Of a stretch of 64,000 nt of DNA, positions 60,683 to 64,000 are shown in pieces. The number at the start of each line of letters is the position of its first letter. Position 1 is the first letter of the stretch. The notes under the pieces were generated by a model, which was given only the letters and a program-made list of their open reading frames with translations, was not told the origin of the DNA and searched no databases. Made by a program: the position numbers and the translations under genes. This DNA is from DASWIG01 sp965371445. GTDB lineage: Bacteria; Acidobacteriota; Thermoanaerobaculia; Multivoradales; J023. The stretch covers positions 10,547 to 74,546 of the forward strand of contig CBDUYN010000026.1 in assembly GCA_965371445.1 (NCBI GenBank), written 5' to 3'.

Positions 60683-60976
60683 CTAGAGGAGGCTCGGCAT
60701 GTTGACGGCCATCGAGCCGAGCTTCTCGCGCAGGGTTTCTTCCATCTTGCGCGCGGCTTCGTTGACCGCTGCCAGCACCAGGTCCTCGAGCATGCCGAGG
60801 TCGTCGGGGTCGACGGCCTCGGGGTCGATCTTGATCGACACGAGCTGGCGGTGGCCGTCGATCTTCACCGTCACCATGCCGCCGCCGACGCTCGCGTCGG
60901 CAAAAGTCTCGCCGAGCTCGCGCTGCATCTTGTCCTGCATCTCCTGGGCCTGCTTGAGGAGCTTGCGCATGTTCAT
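60683..60976 (-). CDS. ybaB: YbaB/EbfC nucleoid-associated protein
   Basis: 97 residues, the normal size. Opens with NMRKLLKQAQEMQDKMQREL and contains VTVKIDGHRQLVSIKIDP, both typical. A dimeric DNA-binding protein of the nucleoid. It lies 3 bp after dnaX and 19 bp before recR. Confidence 0.95.
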   Translation of the reverse strand: MNMRKLLKQAQEMQDKMQRELGETFADASVGGGMVTVKIDGHRQLVSIKIDPEAVDPDDLGMLEDLVLAAVNEAARKMEETLREKLGSMAVNMPSLL

Positions 60977-60979
60977 CTC

Positions 60980-62734
60980 TCATTTCTCCTGGCTGTCGCC
61001 CCCGGCGGCGCGCGCCGGAGTGGGATTGACTCTCTGGATGGTGGCGCCGAAGATGTCGAGGGCGGCTTGGACCGTGTGGTTGTCTTCGGCTTCCTTGCGG
61101 CCCTCGTCTGCAGTCGCCCTGGCGGCCTTCTGACTCGGCTCGGCCTCGGCCTTGCGGCGGCGGATCTCGTAGCTTGAGCCCTCGCCCAGGGCCTCCGCCA
61201 GGGCCTCTCGGAGAATCTGGTCGTTGCGCTCCAGGGCTTTGCGGAAGTGGGTGTCGTCGTCCTGGAGGTGGATGACGAGGGTCTTTTCCTCCAGGGTGAG
61301 CAACTTGTCGCGGACGTGGGCCGCGAGCGGCGGTTTGCGGGTGCTCAGGATCTCCTTGAAGCGGTCGAGGGCGTCGCCGCTCGTGTCCGCCGGCGCTTCG
61401 TCGGCCTCGACGGCCGTCGGCTCGCTCGCCGCGGGTTCGGGGGGCGGTGGCTCGGCCGGCGGTGCCGAGCGGTCCGGAGCCTCCCCCGCGTCTCTCGGCG
61501 CGGGTGGCGGTGGCGTCGCGCTCGGCCTGGCTGCGGGAGCGCTCGGCCTGCGGGTGCCGGGCGCCCGCCGGAGCTCGGCGGGGACCTCGGCGACGGCGCG
61601 GCCGGAGAGGAGGTCCTCGACCCGGGTGACCTTGGGGAGCTCCGCGGCCCGCAGCCAGGCGATCTCGAGCGCCAGGAGCGGGAACTCGCTGCGCCGTACG
61701 ACGACCTCGCTTTGGAGCAGCAGGTGGCTCAGCTGCAACAGGCTCTCGTAGCCGGTCCCGTCGAGCAGGGCGGCCAGCGCCTCCGCCTCTTCCAGAGGAA
61801 GGTCGATCGACTCGACCTTGCCGCCGAGCGAGAGGTGGACCGCGTCGCGCACGTAGGCGAGGAACTGGCTGTAGACGTGGTGCGGGTCCCAGCCGCTCTC
61901 CTCGATCTCCCGCACGACGGCGGTGACCTCGGCGGGATCGGCGCCGAGGACGGCGGCGAGGAGGCGGCGGAAGACGGCGGCGTCGAGCCCGCCGAGGAGC
62001 CGGCTCGCGTCCTGGTCGCTGATCGAGCCGCCGCCAAACGTGGCGAGTTGGTCGAGAAGCGCCACCGAGTCGCGCACGCTTCCCTCGCCGGCGCGGGCGA
62101 TCATCCTGAGCGCCGGCTCGCTCACCTCGATCGACTCCGCGTCGGCGAGCTTTCGCAGGTGCCCCGCCAGCACCGGCGAAGGCACTCGGCGGAACCGGAA
62201 CTCCTGGCAACGCGAGAGGATCGTCGCCGGCACGGCGTCGATCTCCGTCGTGGCGAAGATGAAGACGAGGTGCGCCGGCGGCTCCTCGACGATCTTCAAG
62301 AGGGCGTCGAAGGCCTGGCGCGAGAGGCGGTGGACCTCGTCGAGGACCACGACCTTGTAGGGGTCGCGCGCCGTGCCGTAGCGCAGGCTCTCGGTGAGCT
62401 CGCGCACCTGCTCGACTTTCGAGTAGGTGGCGGCGTCGATTTCGAGCACGTCGAGGTCCGCGCCGGAGGTGATCTGGCGGCAGGTCTGGCACTCGTTGCA
62501 GGGGTCGGCGCCGGCGCGGCCGTCCGATCCGGGTTCCCGCTCGCAGTTGAGCGCCTTGGCGAAGACTCGCGCCGCGGTGGTCTTGCCCACCCCGCGGATG
62601 CCCGAGAAGAGGTAGGCCTGGGCGATGCGCTTCTCCTGGAGCGCGTTGCGCAACGCCGTCGTGATCGGCTCCTGGCCGACGAGGCTCTCGAAGTCCTGCG
62701 GGCGCCACTTGCGGGCGAGTACCTGGTAGGTCAT
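60980..62734 (-). CDS. dnaX: DNA polymerase III subunits gamma/tau
   Basis: 584 residues. AAA+ clamp-loader ATPase with Walker A SGIRGVGKTTAARVF, a cysteine-rich zinc module (CEREPGSDGRAGADPCNECQTC spread over residues about 63-85), DEVHRLSRQAFDALLK, and a C-terminal half rich in proline, alanine and glutamate before a tau-like end domain. Whether a short gamma form is made by frameshifting is not evident. First protein gene after the SRP RNA, as in Bacillus. Confidence 0.95.
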   Translation of the reverse strand: MTYQVLARKWRPQDFESLVGQEPITTALRNALQEKRIAQAYLFSGIRGVGKTTAARVFAKALNCEREPGSDGRAGADPCNECQTCRQITSGADLDVLEIDAATYSKVEQVRELTESLRYGTARDPYKVVVLDEVHRLSRQAFDALLKIVEEPPAHLVFIFATTEIDAVPATILSRCQEFRFRRVPSPVLAGHLRKLADAESIEVSEPALRMIARAGEGSVRDSVALLDQLATFGGGSISDQDASRLLGGLDAAVFRRLLAAVLGADPAEVTAVVREIEESGWDPHHVYSQFLAYVRDAVHLSLGGKVESIDLPLEEAEALAALLDGTGYESLLQLSHLLLQSEVVVRRSEFPLLALEIAWLRAAELPKVTRVEDLLSGRAVAEVPAELRRAPGTRRPSAPAARPSATPPPPAPRDAGEAPDRSAPPAEPPPPEPAASEPTAVEADEAPADTSGDALDRFKEILSTRKPPLAAHVRDKLLTLEEKTLVIHLQDDDTHFRKALERNDQILREALAEALGEGSSYEIRRRKAEAEPSQKAARATADEGRKEAEDNHTVQAALDIFGATIQRVNPTPARAAGGDSQEK

Positions 62735-62821
62735 GGGCGAGGGAGTCGCGAACCTTCGAAACGATGTGGCGGCCCAAGCCGAGCGGGGCTGGGACCGGCC
62801 CGTTCGGCGCCTAGCGGCCTA

Positions 62822-62940
62822 TGAAGGGTTCCGGCTGCTCTGCGGCACCCGGCGCGAGTACCTTATCGCTGCTCCCTTCCGGGCCTGACGAGGTTCGGTA
62901 TCGTCCAGTGCACAGGACCCGAACCCTTCACAGACCGCTC
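62822..62940 (-). ncRNA. ffs: Bacterial small signal recognition particle RNA (4.5S type)
   Basis: About 119 nt. The ends TGAAGGGTTC and GAACCCTTCA are perfectly complementary, giving the long hairpin. The apical SRP domain shows the conserved GTCAGGCCCGGAAGGGAGCA (minus strand, about 62889-62870) for Ffh binding. It stands directly upstream of dnaX and has its own promoter. Confidence 0.93.
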
Positions 62941-62953
62941 TGCGCGGTTCGCC

Positions 62954-62982
62954 ATCGTATGGGGGCCGAGCGGATTTGTAAA
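62954..62982 (-). promoter_or_regulatory. Sigma-70-type promoter of the SRP RNA
   Basis: On the minus strand TTTACA (62982-62977), a 17-bp spacer and TACGAT (62959-62954), 14 nt before the RNA end at 62940. Confidence 0.75.
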
Positions 62983-63034
62983 GCGCGGCGCCTCGCGGCC
63001 TCGCGGGTACGCAGGGGCGCAAGAGAACGCGTTT

Positions 63035-63126
<92 letters not shown>

Positions 63127-63146
63127 AAGGTCGCGAAAAGAGAATC

Positions 63147-63236
<90 letters not shown>

Positions 63237-63251
63237 ATTTCGCGTGTTCTC

Positions 63252-63788
63252 TCAAAGATCTGAGCCGCCGTCTTCCTGGTGGAAAATGGGGGCTCGGGCG
63301 TGGCGCAAGGCCACGAAGAAGTCTTTTAGCAGACGCGAGCAGGTTTGTTCAAGCACGGAGTGGGTCACGACCAGGCGATGATTGAGCCGCGGGTCGCGGA
63401 CGAGATCCCCCAGGGAGCCGCAAAAACCCGCCTTCGGATCGCGGGCGCCGTAGACCAGGCGCTCGATGCGGGCGTTGACCAGGGCGCCGGCGCACATGGC
63501 GCAGGGCTCGAGGGTGACGTAGAGGGTCGCGCCTTCGAGACGCCAGCCGCCGACGGCGCGTGCCGCGTCGCGGATCGCCAGGACCTCGGCGTGGGCGAGC
63601 GGGTCGCCCGCGCTCTCGCGGCGGTTTCCGGCGCGGGCGATCACCTCGCCCTCCAGGACGACGACGGCGCCGACCGGGACCTCGCCCGCGTCGCCGGCGC
63701 GGCGCGCTGCGGCGATCGCCTCGGCCATGAAGCGCTCGTCCTCGGGGAGCGGTGAAGAGTTGGCGGGTTCGGTCTCCATCGGGGTCAT
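63252..63788 (-). CDS. tadA: tRNA-specific adenosine deaminase TadA
   Basis: About 178 residues from ATG 63788; ATG 63779 is an alternative. The zinc deaminase site is HAEVLAI plus PCAMCAGALVNARI, and the GARDPKAGFCGSL segment is typical of TadA. It converts A34 to inosine in tRNA-Arg (ACG). The C-terminal tail is normal. Two tRNA-Ser genes follow on the same strand. Confidence 0.94.
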   Translation of the reverse strand: MTPMETEPANSSPLPEDERFMAEAIAAARRAGDAGEVPVGAVVVLEGEVIARAGNRRESAGDPLAHAEVLAIRDAARAVGGWRLEGATLYVTLEPCAMCAGALVNARIERLVYGARDPKAGFCGSLGDLVRDPRLNHRLVVTHSVLEQTCSRLLKDFFVALRHARAPIFHQEDGGSDL

Positions 63789-63890
63789 GGCGCGCGGCCG
63801 TGCGCGCCCCAACACCTATCACATGGATCCTCGCGGCGGCGAGGACCACGGCCCGGGCTTCCTCGCGGCCTGGCCGAGGACCAGTCCGCG

Positions 63891-64000
63891 GGCTCGGAGG
63901 CCGCGATCCAAAGTGGATTTCGCGTTCCGGGCGGCTCGGAGGCCACGATCCAGAATGGATTTCGCGTTCCGGGCGGCTCGGAGGCCGCGATCCAAAATGG
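63891..64000. repeat. 42-bp tandem repeat, truncated by the window end
   Basis: Units begin at 63891, 63933 and 63975, the last one cut by the window edge. Differences fall at one base of the left part and in the 3-nt loop of an internal GATCCA-NNN-TGGATT hairpin. The unit is a multiple of three and open in two minus-strand frames, so it may belong to a repeat-containing gene beyond the window. The 75 bp between tadA and the array show nothing recognisable. Confidence 0.8.

Noticed and set aside
63891..64000. CRISPR array
   Set aside because: The 42-bp units are contiguous with no unique spacers.

Overview
The window is a high-GC, gene-dense chromosomal segment of a Gram-negative bacterium. 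Gene content resembles Acidobacteriota, or more loosely myxobacteria-like lineages. Pointers are a MglA GTPase with a Roadblock partner, a DUF4388 (PATAN) protein, Hanks-type kinases with an HRDVSPQN loop, a LysM/FecR protein, an ExbB/ExbD/ExbD/TonB operon and many secreted TPR or carboxypeptidase-regulatory-domain proteins. The phylum is an inference; no 16S rRNA gene is present. No phage, insertion sequence or CRISPR array was seen.

Layout. 1-10.3 kb: the end of a TrkH-type potassium transporter, a hybrid-input histidine kinase with two response regulators, then a leftward operon (diguanylate cyclase, LysM/FecR protein, membrane sensor Ser/Thr kinase). 10.4-16 kb: rightward Roadblock, mglA, TPR, glmU and a PcrA/UvrD helicase. 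16-20.9 kb: a sigma-54-type promoter with two upstream palindromes, a cysteine-rich secreted protein and a 1202-residue secreted repeat protein, closed by a strong terminator. 20.9-27.7 kb: leftward Ser/Thr kinase with a degenerate receiver, a small coiled-coil protein, accD, folC, a DUF1640 protein and an ATP-grasp enzyme. 27.9-33.9 kb: yebC, ruvC, then the exbB-exbD-exbD-tonB operon, DUF4388 and TPR genes. 33.9-44.6 kb: ftsEX, an alkaline-phosphatase-superfamily enzyme, tRNA-Asn, an UMF1 transporter, a secreted kinase-like protein with a TPR protein, a sugar nucleotidyltransferase, a CYTH enzyme and an M20 peptidase.

44.6-53.7 kb is the replication origin region. dnaN-recF-gyrB-gyrA run leftward and dnaA runs rightward, with a 0.5 kb spacer holding clustered DnaA boxes, including four spaced by about one helical turn. 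53.7-64 kb: mutY, a two-CNB-domain protein, an AAA/NTPase, a queuosine block (YhhQ-type transporter, tgt, and a DUF2419/Qng1-type queuosine salvage hydrolase), the conserved ffs-dnaX-ybaB-recR block, two tRNA-Ser genes, tadA, and a 42-bp tandem repeat running off the end.

The most interesting system is the queuosine block. A transporter, a Tgt with glycine where preQ1-specific bacterial enzymes carry valine, and a Qng1-like hydrolase together predict direct queuine salvage of the eukaryotic type. Other points worth following are a 105-nt cloverleaf-like inverted-repeat element with covariation in a second locus, the sigma-54 secreted-protein operon, a duplicated DUF1640 gene differing by one 11-residue coiled-coil unit, a kinase linker with a 34-residue-period motif, and a secreted kinase-like protein.
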